64,000 bases of DNA from Sphingomonas sp. Root720. GTDB taxonomy: Bacteria; Pseudomonadota; Alphaproteobacteria; Sphingomonadales; Sphingomonadaceae. This document shows, piece after piece, positions 37,613-48,365 of this stretch; within the stretch, counting starts at the first letter, position 1; each line of letters starts with the position of its first letter. The translations under genes were made by a program, and so were the position numbers. Location of the stretch: the NCBI RefSeq assembly GCF_001428605.1, contig NZ_LMID01000001.1, positions 186,001-250,000 of the forward strand, read 5' to 3'. The notes beneath the pieces are model-generated. The model was not told the DNA's origin and did not search any database. It saw nothing but the letters and a program-made list of their open reading frames with translations.

Positions 37613-39817
37613 TCACGCCATCGGGAGCTTCTCGATCAGCTTGTCGAGCGTCAGCGGATAGTCGCGCACCCGGATGCCGGTGGCGTTGTAGATCGCGTTG
37701 GCGACCGCTGCGCCCGCGCCGCAAATGCCGAGCTCGCCGACCCCCTTGGCCTTCATCGGCGACGATTTATCGTCCAGTTCCTCGACGAAGAAGACGTCCT
37801 GTTCGGGAATGTCGGCATGGACCGGCACATGATAGTCGGCCAGGTCGCGGGTCGCGAAATAGCCAAAACGCTCGTCGATGACGAGTTCCTCCATCAGCGC
37901 CGCGCCGACGCCCATCGTCATCGCGCCGATCACCTGGCTGCGCGCCGACTTCGGGTTGAGGATCCGCCCGGCGGCGAAGGCGCCGCCCTGCCGGCGAACG
38001 CGGACCTCACCGGTCAGCGCATCGACCCCGACCTCGCAGAAATGCGCCCCGAAGGTCGCCTGCGCGTAGCGTTTATCCAGGTCGCCATATTCGATCCGGT
38101 CCTCGACGGTGATGCCATCGGCACCAGCGGCCTCGCCCAGCCCGACCCGGCGGTTGCCCGCGACGACATGACCGTCGACGAAATCGGTGTCCGCCGCGTT
38201 GAAGCCCGCCTTCTGCGCGACCGCGGCGCGCAGCGCGACGCAAGCGGCATAAACGCCCGCGGTCGAGCTGTTGCCGCCCCACTGGCCGCCCGATCCGGCG
38301 GACACCGGGAACAGGCTGTCGCCGAGCTTCACCTCGACCCGATCGATCGGCACGCCCATCATCTCGGCGGCAGTCTGGGCGATGATCGTGTAGCTGCCGG
38401 TACCGATGTCGGTCATGTCGGTTTCGATCGTGACGATGCCCCGGCCGTCGACCCGTGCCCGCGCGCCCGATTTCCGGACGAGGTTGTTGCGGAAGGCCGA
38501 GGCCATGCCCATGCCGACCAGCCAGCGCCCGTCGCGGACCTGGCCCGGCTTCGGGTTGCGGCGCGACCAGTGGAACCGCTCGGCGCCGATCGTCAGGCAC
38601 TCTACGAACTTGCGACTGGAAAAGGGACGTCCCGGCCCCTTCTCGGGATCGAACTGGACGTCGTTGCGGATCCGCAGCTCGACCGGATCGATGCCCAGCT
38701 TCTCGGCCAACTCGTCCATCGCCACTTCGATCGCGAGCAGGCCGACCGCCTCCCCCGGCGCGCGCATCGAATTACCTTCGGGCAGGTCGAGCTCGGCCAG
38801 GTAATGGGCGGTCATCCGGTTCTCGCCGCGGTAGAGCAGACGGGTCTGCTGGGCGGCCGTCTCGGGCTCGCCGCCGGGCAGGTTGCCCGACCAGCTCTCA
38901 TGCGCGATCGCACCGATGATGCCCCGTTGGTCGGCCCCGATGCGGAGCCGCTGGATCGTCGCCGGGCGATGGGTGGTGTTGTTGGCGATCTGCGGCCGGG
39001 CCAGCGCAACCTTGACCGCGCGTCCGACCTTGCGCGCGCCGAGCGCGGCAAGCAACGCGTCGGCACGGATCCACAGCTTCGATCCGAAGCCGCCGCCGAT
39101 GAAGGGCGAGACGATCCGCACATTCTCGCGCGGGATGCCGAGGGTCGCCGCCGTGTCCCGCACCGCCCAGGCAACCATCTGGCTGGAGGTCCATATGGTG
39201 AGCTTGTCGTCCTGCCACGCCGCGACGCTGGCATGCGGCTCCATCATCTGGTGGCTCTGGTCAGGAGTCGTATAGACCTGATCGAGCTTGACCGCCGCAT
39301 CCTTGAACGCGGTGTCGAAATCGCCCGCGCTGGTGACGGCGTCCTGGTCGGATGCGGTCTTCGCCTGGCTCCGCGCCGACGCGAGGTCGAAACGCCCCGT
39401 CTCGGCCACATAATCGACGTCGACAAGCCGGGCGGCATCGCGGGCCTGTTCCAGCGTTTCGGCGACGACCAGCGCGACGGCCTGGTCATAATGCTGGATG
39501 ACGGGGCCGCCGAGCAGACTGGCAGTGTGCGAGGACGATTTCTTGAGCGGCCCCGCATTGGCGGCGGTGACGACCGCGAGGACGCCCGGCGCGGCTTCGG
39601 CGTGGCGGGTGTCGATCGAACGGATGCGGCCCTTGGCGATGGTCGCGCCGACCACCCAGCCATAGGCGGCGTTGGGCGCCGCCTCGTGCTGCTCATAGGC
39701 GTAGCGTGCGCCACCCGTGACCTTGAGCGGTCCGTCGATCCGGTCGAGCGGCCGGCCGATCACGCGCTGGCGATCGATCGGATTGGCGCCGGCGGGGCTG
39801 TCGAACTTCATGCTCAT
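37613..39817 (-). CDS. paoC: Molybdenum-binding subunit of an aldehyde oxidoreductase (PaoC-like)
   Basis: 734 residues from the ATG at 39817. Xanthine-oxidase family large subunit that binds Mo-molybdopterin cytosine dinucleotide. [20 protein letters not shown] (Mo-cofactor contact), [20 protein letters not shown], and the catalytic Glu near [20 protein letters not shown] are visible. E. coli PaoC is 732 residues. Its ATG overlaps the stop of the FAD subunit (ATGA). Third gene of the paoABC-like operon; no maturation gene (paoD/xdhC) is seen. Confidence 0.92.
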   Translation of the reverse strand: MSMKFDSPAGANPIDRQRVIGRPLDRIDGPLKVTGGARYAYEQHEAAPNAAYGWVVGATIAKGRIRSIDTRHAEAAPGVLAVVTAANAGPLKKSSSHTASLLGGPVIQHYDQAVALVVAETLEQARDAARLVDVDYVAETGRFDLASARSQAKTASDQDAVTSAGDFDTAFKDAAVKLDQVYTTPDQSHQMMEPHASVAAWQDDKLTIWTSSQMVAWAVRDTAATLGIPRENVRIVSPFIGGGFGSKLWIRADALLAALGARKVGRAVKVALARPQIANNTTHRPATIQRLRIGADQRGIIGAIAHESWSGNLPGGEPETAAQQTRLLYRGENRMTAHYLAELDLPEGNSMRAPGEAVGLLAIEVAMDELAEKLGIDPVELRIRNDVQFDPEKGPGRPFSSRKFVECLTIGAERFHWSRRNPKPGQVRDGRWLVGMGMASAFRNNLVRKSGARARVDGRGIVTIETDMTDIGTGSYTIIAQTAAEMMGVPIDRVEVKLGDSLFPVSAGSGGQWGGNSSTAGVYAACVALRAAVAQKAGFNAADTDFVDGHVVAGNRRVGLGEAAGADGITVEDRIEYGDLDKRYAQATFGAHFCEVGVDALTGEVRVRRQGGAFAAGRILNPKSARSQVIGAMTMGVGAALMEELVIDERFGYFATRDLADYHVPVHADIPEQDVFFVEELDDKSSPMKAKGVGELGICGAGAAVANAIYNATGIRVRDYPLTLDKLIEKLPMA

Positions 39818-40755
39818 GCCTCGGCCTCCGCCAGCACCGCGCTCAAGGTCCGCCGGAGCAAGGTCGCCTTGAAGGCATTTTGCCCGGTCGTCCGCGCGCC
39901 GAGTGTCACCGATGCGGCGATGGCGTCGGCGCCTTTTAGCTTCTCCGCCGCTTCGACCCGCCATGGCTTCGGGGCGACGCCGCCGAAGGCGAAGCGCTGC
40001 CCGTCCGGCCCGACCACCGCCGCGACCGAGACCAGAGCGAAGGCATAGGAAGCGCGGTCGCGGACCTTGCGGTAGATATGCCGTCCACCGAGCGGCGGCG
40101 GCAGCAGGACGCCGGTGATCAGTTCGCCCGGTTTCAGTACGGTTTCGATGTGCGGAGTCGTTCCGGGCAGGCGATGGAACTCGGCGATCGGGATCGCGCG
40201 GGCGACGCCATCGGGACCGACCGTCTCGACCGTCGCGTCGAGCAACCGCATCGCCACGGTCATGTCCGACGGGTGAGTGGCGATGCACGCTTCGCTGGTG
40301 CCGAGGATGGCGAGGCCACGGTGGAGGCCGCCCAGCGCCGCGCAGCCCGACCCCGCCTTGCGTTTGTTGCACGGCTTGCTGGTGTCGTAGAAATAGGGGC
40401 ACCGGGTTCGCTGGAGCAGATTGCCCGCCGTCGTCGCCTTGTTGCGGAGCTGGCCCGAGGCCCCCGCGACCAGCGCGCGCGTCAGCACCGCATAGTCGCG
40501 CCGGACCCGTTTGTCGGCCGCGAGGTCGGTGTTGCGGACGAGTGCGCCGATCCGCAGACCGCCATGGTCGGCCTTCTCGATCCGGTCGAGCCCGAGCCGG
40601 TTGATGTCGATCAGATGGGTCGGCGTCTCGACCTGCAACTTCATCAGGTCGAGCAGGTTGGTGCCGCCGGCAATGAAACGGGCACCGGGGTGTTCGGCCA
40701 CCGCTTTCGCCGCCTCGACCGGGTCGGCGGCCCGGACATAGGTGAAGGGTTTCAT
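39814..40755 (-). CDS. paoB: FAD-binding subunit of an aldehyde oxidoreductase (PaoB-like)
   Basis: 313 residues from the ATG at 40755. FAD motif [19 protein letters not shown] at the N-terminus, and the Cys cluster [20 protein letters not shown] plus C, the extra [4Fe-4S] site found in PaoB-type subunits. CO-dehydrogenase flavoprotein C-terminal domain follows. Overlaps both neighbours by 4 bp (ATGA at each junction), so the three subunits are made from one mRNA in step. Confidence 0.92.
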   Translation of the reverse strand: MKPFTYVRAADPVEAAKAVAEHPGARFIAGGTNLLDLMKLQVETPTHLIDINRLGLDRIEKADHGGLRIGALVRNTDLAADKRVRRDYAVLTRALVAGASGQLRNKATTAGNLLQRTRCPYFYDTSKPCNKRKAGSGCAALGGLHRGLAILGTSEACIATHPSDMTVAMRLLDATVETVGPDGVARAIPIAEFHRLPGTTPHIETVLKPGELITGVLLPPPLGGRHIYRKVRDRASYAFALVSVAAVVGPDGQRFAFGGVAPKPWRVEAAEKLKGADAIAASVTLGARTTGQNAFKATLLRRTLSAVLAEAEA

Positions 40756-41378
40756 GCCTTGCCCTTTCCGGTCCCGCGCCCGCCCGCGACATCGCGGATC
40801 GCGGCAATGATGTTGGGATAGGCTGCGCAGCGGCAGATATTGCCGCTCATCCGTTCGCGCACCTCGTCGTCGGAGAAGGCGATGGCGAGCAGATCGGGGC
40901 TGGCATGGCTGGGCACGCCCGCCGCAATCTCTTCGAGTACGGCCACCGCCGAGCATATCTGGCCGGGCGTGCAATAGCCGCACTGATAGCCGTCATGGAC
41001 GACGAAAGCCTTCTGCATCGGATGAAGATCGTCGGGCGTCCCGAGCCCCTCGATCGTCGTCACCGCATCCCCATCGTGCATGACTGCGAGGGTCAGGCAG
41101 CTGTTGATCCGCCGCCCCTCGACGATGACGGTGCAGGCGCCGCACTGCCCATGGTCGCAGCCCTTCTTGGTCCCGGTCAGGCGGAGATGCTCGCGCAACA
41201 TGTCGAGCAGTGTCGTGCGCGGGTCGAGCGACAGGCTGCGCTCCTTGCCGTTGACCTTGAGCCGCACCGCCACCGACGATGGCTGATCGGCCTTCGGCAA
41301 GGGTTTCGCCTCCAGCGGCGGCGTGGCGGCGAGCGTGGCGGTCGCTGCTCCCGCCGCAAGCACCGATCGGCGGGTCAT
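40752..41378 (-). CDS. paoA: [2Fe-2S] subunit of an aldehyde oxidoreductase (PaoA-like), Tat-exported
   Basis: 208 residues from the ATG at 41378 (GGGAG upstream). The start [19 protein letters not shown] is a twin-arginine signal, so the folded complex is probably exported to the periplasm. The plant-type cluster [11 protein letters not shown] and second cluster [12 protein letters not shown] with [11 protein letters not shown] bind two [2Fe-2S] centres. An alternative upstream ATG at 41414 is less likely. The 220 bp upstream of it (41379-41598) hold no recognised gene. Confidence 0.92.
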   Translation of the reverse strand: MTRRSVLAAGAATATLAATPPLEAKPLPKADQPSSVAVRLKVNGKERSLSLDPRTTLLDMLREHLRLTGTKKGCDHGQCGACTVIVEGRRINSCLTLAVMHDGDAVTTIEGLGTPDDLHPMQKAFVVHDGYQCGYCTPGQICSAVAVLEEIAAGVPSHASPDLLAIAFSDDEVRERMSGNICRCAAYPNIIAAIRDVAGGRGTGKGKA

Positions 41379-41598
41379 GCCATCACTCCCATGTGAAATA
41401 TGTTCGAGATCCATCGTCCGAGCCGTCCCTGATGATGACGCCGCGACCGGCGGTCGCAGCCTCGTTCCACGGACCGACGCCGTCCCCAGATCGAACGGGT
41501 CCGGATGCTCCTCGATAGCAGCCAGCCCCGTAACGAGACAAGCCGGCGGATCCTGGAGCGTCGCATCACAGACGCGGAAATCCGCGATTGGTTCCGGA

Positions 41599-42597
41599 TC
41601 AACCCCAGAGTTCGGGCGAAGCCGGACTGGCGGTGCCGCGATCGAAGCGGACCGGGTGATCCCGATCGGCCGCGAGCAGGAGGGGCCCATCGATGTCGAT
41701 CCAGCGCGCCTGCTGCGCGACGAGCATCGCGGGCGCGATGCCGAGCGAGGTCGACAGCATGCAGCCGACCATCAGTTCGAGCCCCATCGACCGCGCCTCG
41801 GCGGCGAGCATAAGCGCCTCGGTCAGCCCACCGGCCTTGTCGAGCTTGATGTTGATCGCGGCATAGCGTCCGCCACACCCGGCGAGATCGGCGCGGTCCT
41901 GGCAGCTTTCGTCGGCGCAGAGCGGGATCGGCGAGGTCAGCCCGTCTAACAGGTGATCCTCGCCGGCCTTGACGGGCTGCTCGATCAGCTCGACGCCATA
42001 GGGTAGCAGCGCCTCGGCTTCGGCCGCCACGTCCCGCCCGGTCCAGCCCTCATTGGCATCGACGATCAGCCGGGCCAGCGGTGCGCCTCGGCGCACCGCT
42101 GCCACGCGGGCGATATCCCCCTCCCCCGCCAGCTTGAGCTTGAGCAGGGGATAGATGGGGGCCGCCGCGCGGGCATCCGCTTCCATCTTCCCCGGCTCGC
42201 CGAGCGAGATGGTGAAGGCCGATTGCAGCGGCCCCGGGGCAGCCAGGCCGGCCAGCGCCCAGGCCGGCCGGCCTGTCCGCCTCGCTTCCAGGTCCCACAG
42301 CGCGGCGTCGATCGCGTTGCGCGCGGCCCCGCGCGGCATTTCGTGCAGCAGTTCCTCGCGGTTCGCCCCTTCGGCGATCCGGCCGGCCATCGCTTCGGCC
42401 TGGACCGCAACGCTTTGGGCAGTCTCGCCGTGATAATAGATGGCGGTGGCCTCGCCCCGGCCGATATGATCGCCCTCGGCGATCTCGACCACCACGACAT
42501 CGACATGGCTCTTGGCGCCACGCGCGATCACGAAGCTGCCGGCGACCGGCCAGGTCTCGATCCGCGCGACGAGCCGCCGCGGTCCGGCGGGCGTCAT
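41599..42597 (-). CDS. L-Ala-D/L-Glu type dipeptide epimerase
   Basis: 332 residues from the ATG at 42597, sharing one base with the stop of the gene before it. Enolase-superfamily enzyme: Lys pair in PLLKLKLAGEGD, metal ligands in IVDANEGWTG, LIEQPV and CADESCQD, and the second Lys in INIKLDKAGG. Family members epimerise L-Ala-D-Glu dipeptides during peptidoglycan recycling; actual substrate not determined. Confidence 0.9.
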   Translation of the reverse strand: MTPAGPRRLVARIETWPVAGSFVIARGAKSHVDVVVVEIAEGDHIGRGEATAIYYHGETAQSVAVQAEAMAGRIAEGANREELLHEMPRGAARNAIDAALWDLEARRTGRPAWALAGLAAPGPLQSAFTISLGEPGKMEADARAAAPIYPLLKLKLAGEGDIARVAAVRRGAPLARLIVDANEGWTGRDVAAEAEALLPYGVELIEQPVKAGEDHLLDGLTSPIPLCADESCQDRADLAGCGGRYAAINIKLDKAGGLTEALMLAAEARSMGLELMVGCMLSTSLGIAPAMLVAQQARWIDIDGPLLLAADRDHPVRFDRGTASPASPELWG

Positions 42598-44129
42598 CAG
42601 GTAAGGTTTTCCCCGTTCGCCGGCCGGCGCGGGATGGCGCGCGGCTTGCTGTCGGGCCAATAGGCGCGGGGCAAAATCCGGCCGCGCTTTTCGAAGGCAG
42701 CCCTGACCGCGGGTTTCACGAGAAAGGCGGTCCACAGATCGCGCAGACGGGACGGTCCGGCCCCCCAGATCGAGCCGCCGGGCTGGAACTGATAGATCAG
42801 CTCCGTCCCGGCCTCCTTGTCGGCGAAGGCCTTAAGCGCCAGGTCGGATGCTTCGGCATCGCGCTTCGCGCATAGCAACGCCTCGATCACCGCCGCATGA
42901 TTCTCGGCGACCAGCGGCTTGATCCGCACGATCGCCGCCGACGCCTCGGCGGTCCGGCCGAGCGCGCTCAGGGCGCAAATCTCGGTCCGGTCAAGCCAGC
43001 GCATGCCGAAGCTGTTGATGACCCCGGCGCCCTGGGTCCGGGCCGAGCGCGTTACCTCCAGCGCCCTGGCCGACTGGCCGGCCTCGTCGAGGAACTCGGC
43101 ATAGGTGATCAGGCCGGTGGTGATCTCGGGCGATTTCGAGGGATCGAGAGTCGTGAAAGGCGCCATCGCTCGATCGGCCTCGGCAGTGCGGCCGAGGACC
43201 GCGAGCGCGCGTGCGCGCAGCAGCACTGTCTGGACCGCATCGCGGCCCATGCCTTCCGTCACGGCGACGCCGCTGGTCAGGTCGACCAGGTCGGGATAGC
43301 GCCCGAGGAGGAGCATCGCGTTGGCCGCGTCGCGCAATGCCGCATCCGATGTCGGCATGTCGGTATAGGCGGCGAGCTTGTCGCGCGCGAAACTGTCGAC
43401 TGACAGGGCGCCGCCAGGACCGAGACGCGCCTCGAGCGCCCGCCAGAGCGGCGCATAATGGCGATCGACCAGCATGGCGCTCAGCAGTTCGGGCTGCTCG
43501 ATCCGTTCGAGCAGGCCCTCGGCTTCGTCGGGCTGCCCCTGGTCGAGCAACGCAGTGATCGCGCCTTCGGCGAAACCGACACGAAGCTCGGGGATGTCCG
43601 ACGGCTCCCAATCGGCGCGGGCCAGCGCGATCATCATCCGGTTGCGCGCCTCGAGCGAATTGCTTTGCTGGAGCCGCATCGAGATCTCGCGCACCGCCGC
43701 CCCGGTCAGGATGTTGAGTGACGACGGGGACGATGCCGCCAGCGCCGCGAGCTGATCGGCGGCGTCGGTGAAGCGGTTTTCTCCCAGCGCGATGATGACC
43801 CCGAACGCTTGCACGGTGCCGTCGCGCGGCAGGGCCACGGTCAGCTCGTGCTGAACCGAGGCGAGTTCGTCGAAGCGACCCTCGCGACCGAGGCAGATCA
43901 GACGCAGCCGCTGGACCAGCGTGCGCTCGTCGCCTTTGCCGAGATCGGGCACCAGCGGATCGAGCGCGCCGAGCACGCCGGCGCAATCATCGGCGGCGGC
44001 AGCCTGCTGGGCACGGCCGATCGCTTCCTGCTTGTCGACGGCGACGGGGCTGGTCTGCGCATGGGCGGGATGCGAAGCGGCGAGCGCCAGCGCGAGGGCG
44101 GTAAGGAGGACGGTGCTCCTACCGCGCAT
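42597..44129 (-). CDS. Secreted TPR-like protein of unknown function
   Basis: 510 residues from the ATG at 44129; signal peptide (MRGRSTVLLTALALALAAS, then HPAHAQ). Helical repeats throughout: YAEFLDEAGQSARALEVTRS, EICALSALGRTAEASAAIVR and GFAEGAITALLDQGQPDEAE are TPR-like. It overlaps the phaZ stop by 11 bp and the dipeptide epimerase start by 1 bp, forming phaZ-TPR-epimerase. Linked to envelope or cell-wall work only by context. Confidence 0.75.
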   Translation of the reverse strand: MRGRSTVLLTALALALAASHPAHAQTSPVAVDKQEAIGRAQQAAAADDCAGVLGALDPLVPDLGKGDERTLVQRLRLICLGREGRFDELASVQHELTVALPRDGTVQAFGVIIALGENRFTDAADQLAALAASSPSSLNILTGAAVREISMRLQQSNSLEARNRMMIALARADWEPSDIPELRVGFAEGAITALLDQGQPDEAEGLLERIEQPELLSAMLVDRHYAPLWRALEARLGPGGALSVDSFARDKLAAYTDMPTSDAALRDAANAMLLLGRYPDLVDLTSGVAVTEGMGRDAVQTVLLRARALAVLGRTAEADRAMAPFTTLDPSKSPEITTGLITYAEFLDEAGQSARALEVTRSARTQGAGVINSFGMRWLDRTEICALSALGRTAEASAAIVRIKPLVAENHAAVIEALLCAKRDAEASDLALKAFADKEAGTELIYQFQPGGSIWGAGPSRLRDLWTAFLVKPAVRAAFEKRGRILPRAYWPDSKPRAIPRRPANGENLT

Positions 44130-45339
44130 GCGCGGCGATCCACTCGTCGACGACCGGCGCAATATTATCGCGCCAGCGCCGGCCGTTGAAGATGCCGTAA
44201 TGACCAACCCGTTCGGCGAGCAGATATTTCTTCTTCTCCGCGGGAAGCGCGGTGGCGAGGCTCAGCGCCGCCTTGGTCTGGCCGATGCCCGAAATGTCGT
44301 CGCGTTCACCCTCGATCGCGAGCAGGCCGATATCCTTGATCGCCCCCGGATCGACCAGGCGGCCGCGATGCATGAACGCGCCCTTCGGCAGCAGATGGCG
44401 CTGAAAGACCTGATCGATCGTCTGGAGATAGAATTCGGAGGTCATGTCGCAGACCGAGCGATATTCGTCATAGAAGGCCTTGGTCGCATCGGCGCTCTCC
44501 TCGTCGCCGTCGACCAGATGCTTGAACATGCTCCAATGGCTGACGAGGTGGTTGCCGAGATTCATCGCCATGAAGCCGGTCAGTTGGAGGAAGCCGGGAT
44601 AGACCCGTCGGCCGGTGCCCGGATAGTAGACCGGCACGGTGTGGATGACGTTCTGTTCGAACCAGGCGAGCGGCCGCTGGGTAGCGACGGTGTTGACGGC
44701 GGTCGGCGCCTCGCGCGTGTCGATCGGACCGCCCATCATCGTGAGGGTCGCCGGGCGGGAGGGATTGTCGTCCGCCGCCATCAGCGCCGCGGCGGCATAG
44801 GCCGGGACGGATGGCTGACAGACCGCCAGCATGTGGGTACCAGGGCCGAGCTTTTCGAGGAACTCGATCAGATAGTCGATATAGTCGTCGAGGTCGAAGC
44901 GGCCCTCTTCCAACGGCACGAGGCGCGCGTCGCGCCAGTCGGTGATGTAGACGTCGTGGCCCGGCAACAGCCGCTCGACGGTGCCGCGCAGCAAGGTCGC
45001 ATAGTGACCCGACATCGGCGCCACGACCAGCATCTTTGGCTGACCGGTGATGCCGCGGCGGCGGAAGCGCTTGAGCTGCCCGAACGGTTTGCGGAGGATG
45101 ATCTCTTCGGTGACGGCAACCTTCTTGCCGTCGACCTCGACCTCGGTGAAACCGAAGTCGGGCTTGCCGCGCGAGGCGGAGGCATGGGCGAAGACATCGA
45201 GACCCGACGCCATCATCGGCGCCATGTTGCTGTAGGCGATCGGATTGAGCGGATTCTGGAGCCACTGCGCGCCGAGATTGGCCCATGCGCTGGCCGCGGA
45301 CAACATGGTCCGCTGAAACTCATAGGCGTCGTACAGCAT
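44119..45339 (-). CDS. phaZ: Intracellular polyhydroxybutyrate depolymerase PhaZ
   Basis: 406 residues from the ATG at 45339 (GGAGAA upstream). Degrades stored PHB granules. The Cys nucleophile is in AVCQPSVPAYAAAAL, the other triad residues probably Asp in IEGERDDISGIGQT and His in RVGHYGIFNGRRW, as in the PhaZa1 family. PhaR and thiolase genes lie about 20 kb away, so PHB genes are scattered. First gene of a minus-strand set with the TPR protein and epimerase. Confidence 0.9.
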   Translation of the reverse strand: MLYDAYEFQRTMLSAASAWANLGAQWLQNPLNPIAYSNMAPMMASGLDVFAHASASRGKPDFGFTEVEVDGKKVAVTEEIILRKPFGQLKRFRRRGITGQPKMLVVAPMSGHYATLLRGTVERLLPGHDVYITDWRDARLVPLEEGRFDLDDYIDYLIEFLEKLGPGTHMLAVCQPSVPAYAAAALMAADDNPSRPATLTMMGGPIDTREAPTAVNTVATQRPLAWFEQNVIHTVPVYYPGTGRRVYPGFLQLTGFMAMNLGNHLVSHWSMFKHLVDGDEESADATKAFYDEYRSVCDMTSEFYLQTIDQVFQRHLLPKGAFMHRGRLVDPGAIKDIGLLAIEGERDDISGIGQTKAALSLATALPAEKKKYLLAERVGHYGIFNGRRWRDNIAPVVDEWIAAHAR

Positions 45340-45498
45340 GCATTTCTCCGATGGACAGTGCGGCTTTACGGCCAAAACAACGCCCCGCGCAATGCGAAGG
45401 CTGCAACCACCGATGTAGGAATAGCAAAGCGATATTGCCATAAGCTTGCCGCCGCCATCTCAATTGTGGTGCGACGCCCAACTTGCTAGGGCCCCCGC

Positions 45499-47274
45499 AT
45501 GGCAAGCGACGAGAATCCCGACGCATCCGAGCGCAAGCTCGGCGAACTGACGATGATCTGGCGTTTCGCGCGCCGCTATCCGGGGAAGATCGCCGCGGCG
45601 CTGGCGGCGTTGGTCGTCGCCGCAACCGCGACATTGGCGATTCCCGGCGGCTTCCGCCTGGTGATCGACAAGGGCTTCATCGCCTCGGGCGGCGATGTCG
45701 GTCCCTATTTCCGCTATCTCTTCCTGATCGTCATCGTGCTGGCGCTGGCAACCGCGACCCGCTTCTACTTCGTGTCGTGGATGGGCGAGCGGGTCGTCGC
45801 CGACATACGGGTGGCGGTCCAGGCCAATCTGCTCCGCCTCGCGCCGCGATTCTTCGAGGAAAACCGACCGTCCGAGATCGCCTCGCGCCTGACCGCCGAC
45901 ACCGCGATCATCGAGCAGGTGGTGGGAACCACCATCTCGGTCGCGCTGCGCAACGTCGTGCTGGCGATCGGCGGAATCATCTACCTGTTCGCGATCGCCC
46001 CCAAGCTCGCCGCCATGTTGCTGCTCGGCATTCCCGTGGTGATGCTGCCGGTCATCCTGATGGGGCGCCGCCTGCGCAACCTGTCCCGCAGCACGCAGGA
46101 TCGGATCGCCGATGTCGGCGCCACAGTGTCCGAGACGCTGCGCGCGATGAAGGTCGTCCAGGGCTTCAACCAGGAAGCACGCGAGGCCGCACGGTTCAGC
46201 CTCGTCGTCGGCAGCGGCTTCGATACCGCGAAGCGCCGCATCCGGGTGCGCGCGGTGATGACCGCGATCATCATCGGGCTGATCTTCGGCTCGATCACGC
46301 TGGTGATGTGGCAGGGTGCAATCGACGTCGCGACCGGCCGCCTGTCTGGCGGTTCGATCGCCGCCTTCATCCTGACCGGCGGTCTCGTCGCCGGCGCCTT
46401 CGGCGCGCTGGCCGAAGTCTATGGCGACATCGTCCGCGCGGCCGGATCGGCGGCGCGACTGTCCGAGCTCCTGACCGCCGAACCCGAGATCAAAGCCCCC
46501 GCCGCCCCGGTGTCGCTCCCTCTGCCGCCGCGCGGCCGGCTGGAGTTCGATCATGTCGGCTTCCGCTATCCGACCCGGCCCGAAATGCAGGCGCTCGACG
46601 ATGTGAGCTTCACCGTCGAGCCGGGCGAGATGGTCGCGGTGGTCGGCCCCTCGGGGGCGGGGAAGTCAACGATCCTGCAGCTGGCGCAGCGCTTCTACGA
46701 TCCCGAGGGCGGCGTGATCCGACTCGACGGCGTGGCCCTGCCCGATGCCGACCCGGCCGAGATCCGCGCGCGCATGGCGGTGGTGCCGCAGGACACGGTG
46801 ATCTTCGGCGCCTCGGCGCGCGACAATCTGCGCTATGGCCGCTGGGATGCCGACGATGCAGCGATCTGGGCCGCGGCCGAAGCGGCCAACGCGGCTAACT
46901 TCCTGCGCGGCCTGCCCGATGGGCTCGACAGCTTCCTGGGCGAGGCCGGCGCCCGCCTGTCGGGCGGCCAGCGCCAGCGCCTCGCCATCGCCCGCGCAAT
47001 CCTGCGCGACGCGCCGCTACTGCTGCTCGACGAGGCGACCTCGGCGCTCGATGCCGAATCCGAACGGCTGGTCCAGGACGCACTCGACCGCCTGACGAAG
47101 GAGCGCACCACGATCGTCATCGCGCACAGGCTCGCCACGGTGCGCGCGGCCGACCGGATCATCGTGATGGACAATGGCCGGATCGTCGAGGAGGGCACCC
47201 ATGCCAGCCTGAGCGCGCAGGACGGTCTCTATGCCCGGCTGGCACGGCTCCAGTTCAGCGACGTGGCGGCGTAA
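45499..47274 (+). CDS. MsbA-like ABC transporter (fused membrane and ATPase domains)
   Basis: 591 residues. Membrane domain with six helices (about residues 30-320), then the ATPase: Walker A VGPSGAGKSTIL, Q-loop VVPQDTVIF, signature LSGGQRQRLAIARAIL, Walker B LLLLDEATSALD, H-loop IVIAHRLATV. This is the exporter architecture of MsbA and lipid/drug transporters; substrate unknown. No good ribosome-binding site before the ATG at 45499. Followed by REP-like repeats. Confidence 0.92.
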   Translation: MASDENPDASERKLGELTMIWRFARRYPGKIAAALAALVVAATATLAIPGGFRLVIDKGFIASGGDVGPYFRYLFLIVIVLALATATRFYFVSWMGERVVADIRVAVQANLLRLAPRFFEENRPSEIASRLTADTAIIEQVVGTTISVALRNVVLAIGGIIYLFAIAPKLAAMLLLGIPVVMLPVILMGRRLRNLSRSTQDRIADVGATVSETLRAMKVVQGFNQEAREAARFSLVVGSGFDTAKRRIRVRAVMTAIIIGLIFGSITLVMWQGAIDVATGRLSGGSIAAFILTGGLVAGAFGALAEVYGDIVRAAGSAARLSELLTAEPEIKAPAAPVSLPLPPRGRLEFDHVGFRYPTRPEMQALDDVSFTVEPGEMVAVVGPSGAGKSTILQLAQRFYDPEGGVIRLDGVALPDADPAEIRARMAVVPQDTVIFGASARDNLRYGRWDADDAAIWAAAEAANAANFLRGLPDGLDSFLGEAGARLSGGQRQRLAIARAILRDAPLLLLDEATSALDAESERLVQDALDRLTKERTTIVIAHRLATVRAADRIIVMDNGRIVEEGTHASLSAQDGLYARLARLQFSDVAA

Positions 47275-47286
47275 TCATCCAAAGAC

Positions 47287-47460
47287 CTCATACCAGCGCA
47301 GTCTGGCATTTCGTGAGACAGGGAACCCCTCGCCTCCTAGATGCCAGTCTGCGCGGGACCTTTGCGTAACACGTCATCCCGGCGGAGACCGGGATCTCCG
47401 GAGAGAGAAGACGAGCGCGAGGCAGGCGCCGCGCGAGATGCCAGCCTGCGCTGGCATGAC
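47287..47460. repeat. Array of four REP-like palindromes
   Basis: Copies at 47287-47312 (+), 47338-47357 (-, incomplete), 47373-47398 (+) and 47435-47460 (-) share the consensus GTCATxCCxGCGxAxGCxGG then xATCTC. The alternating orientation lets neighbouring copies pair into hairpins, as in BIME elements. The array fills the gap between the convergent ABC transporter and mmsB. A fifth copy is at 37517. Confidence 0.8.
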
Positions 47461-47469
47461 GCATAGGCT

Positions 47470-48360
47470 TTATGCCTTGAAGCTGCCGTCGAGCAGCTTG
47501 ATGATCGCCGAGAAATCCTTCCCCCCGCCGCCGAGATTGGCGAAGGCCTGGTAGAGATGCTCGGCCGCGCCGCCCATCGGCACGCTGGCTCCGACGCCCT
47601 GCGCCGCTTCGACCGCGAGCTTGAGGTCCTTGAGCATGAGCCCGGCTGCGAAGCCGCCGTCATAATCGTTGTCGGCCGGGCTCTGCGGACCGACGCCGGG
47701 AACCGGGCAATAGCTGGTCATCGACCAGCTCTGGCCGCTCGCCTTGGACGAGATGTCGTAGAAGGTCTGGAGGTCGAGGCCGAGCTTGGTCGCCAACGCG
47801 AAGGCCTCGCACGTCGCGACCATCGTCGCGCCGAGGATCATGTTGTTGACGATCTTCGCCGACTGGCCCGATCCGGCCCCGCCGGCATGGATCACCGCCT
47901 TGCCCATCAGCGCCAGCACCGGCTCGGCACGAGCGAAATGCTCGGCGCTGCCGCCGACCATGAAGGTCAGCGTGCCGCCGTTCGCCGCCGCGATGCCGCC
48001 CGAGACCGGCGCGTCGACCATCGCCAGCCCCTTGGCTGCGGCGGCGGCGTTGACGGCGCGGGCCGAGCCGACGTCGATCGTCGAGCAGTCCATCAGCAGC
48101 GCCGATGCCGGCACCGATCCAAACACGTCATTCTCGTAGACCGCACGGACATGCTGCCCGGCCGGCAGCATGGTGACGACGAACTCGGCGTCCTTGACGG
48201 CTTCCGTCGCCGAGGGAGCGGCGACGCAACCCGCCGCCACCGCACGGTCGAGCGCGTCCTTCGAAAGGTCGAAGGCGCGGACGTCATGCCCCTTGGCGGC
48301 CAGGTTCGCGGCCATGCCGCCGCCCATGTTGCCGAGCCCGATGAAACCGATCGTCGCCAT
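47470..48360 (-). CDS. mmsB: 3-hydroxyisobutyrate dehydrogenase
   Basis: 296 residues from the ATG at 48360. Oxidises 3-hydroxyisobutyrate to methylmalonate semialdehyde in valine degradation. N-terminal NAD fold ATIGFIGLGNMGGGMAANLA, substrate motif DAPVSGGIAAANGGTLTFMV, and catalytic Lys in GSGQSAKIVNNMILG. Last gene of the minus-strand valine operon; 5 bp after the enoyl-CoA hydratase. Confidence 0.95.
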   Translation of the reverse strand: MATIGFIGLGNMGGGMAANLAAKGHDVRAFDLSKDALDRAVAAGCVAAPSATEAVKDAEFVVTMLPAGQHVRAVYENDVFGSVPASALLMDCSTIDVGSARAVNAAAAAKGLAMVDAPVSGGIAAANGGTLTFMVGGSAEHFARAEPVLALMGKAVIHAGGAGSGQSAKIVNNMILGATMVATCEAFALATKLGLDLQTFYDISSKASGQSWSMTSYCPVPGVGPQSPADNDYDGGFAAGLMLKDLKLAVEAAQGVGASVPMGGAAEHLYQAFANLGGGGKDFSAIIKLLDGSFKA

Positions 48361-48365
48361 GATGC

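Noticed and set aside
37817-40048. 743-codon plus-strand frame
   Set aside because: Shadow of paoC/paoB, with composition typical of antisense frames and no domain.
37613-40807. 1064-codon minus-strand frame
   Set aside because: The N-terminal ~330 residues are the wrong frame of the PaoB subunit; the true PaoC starts at 39817.
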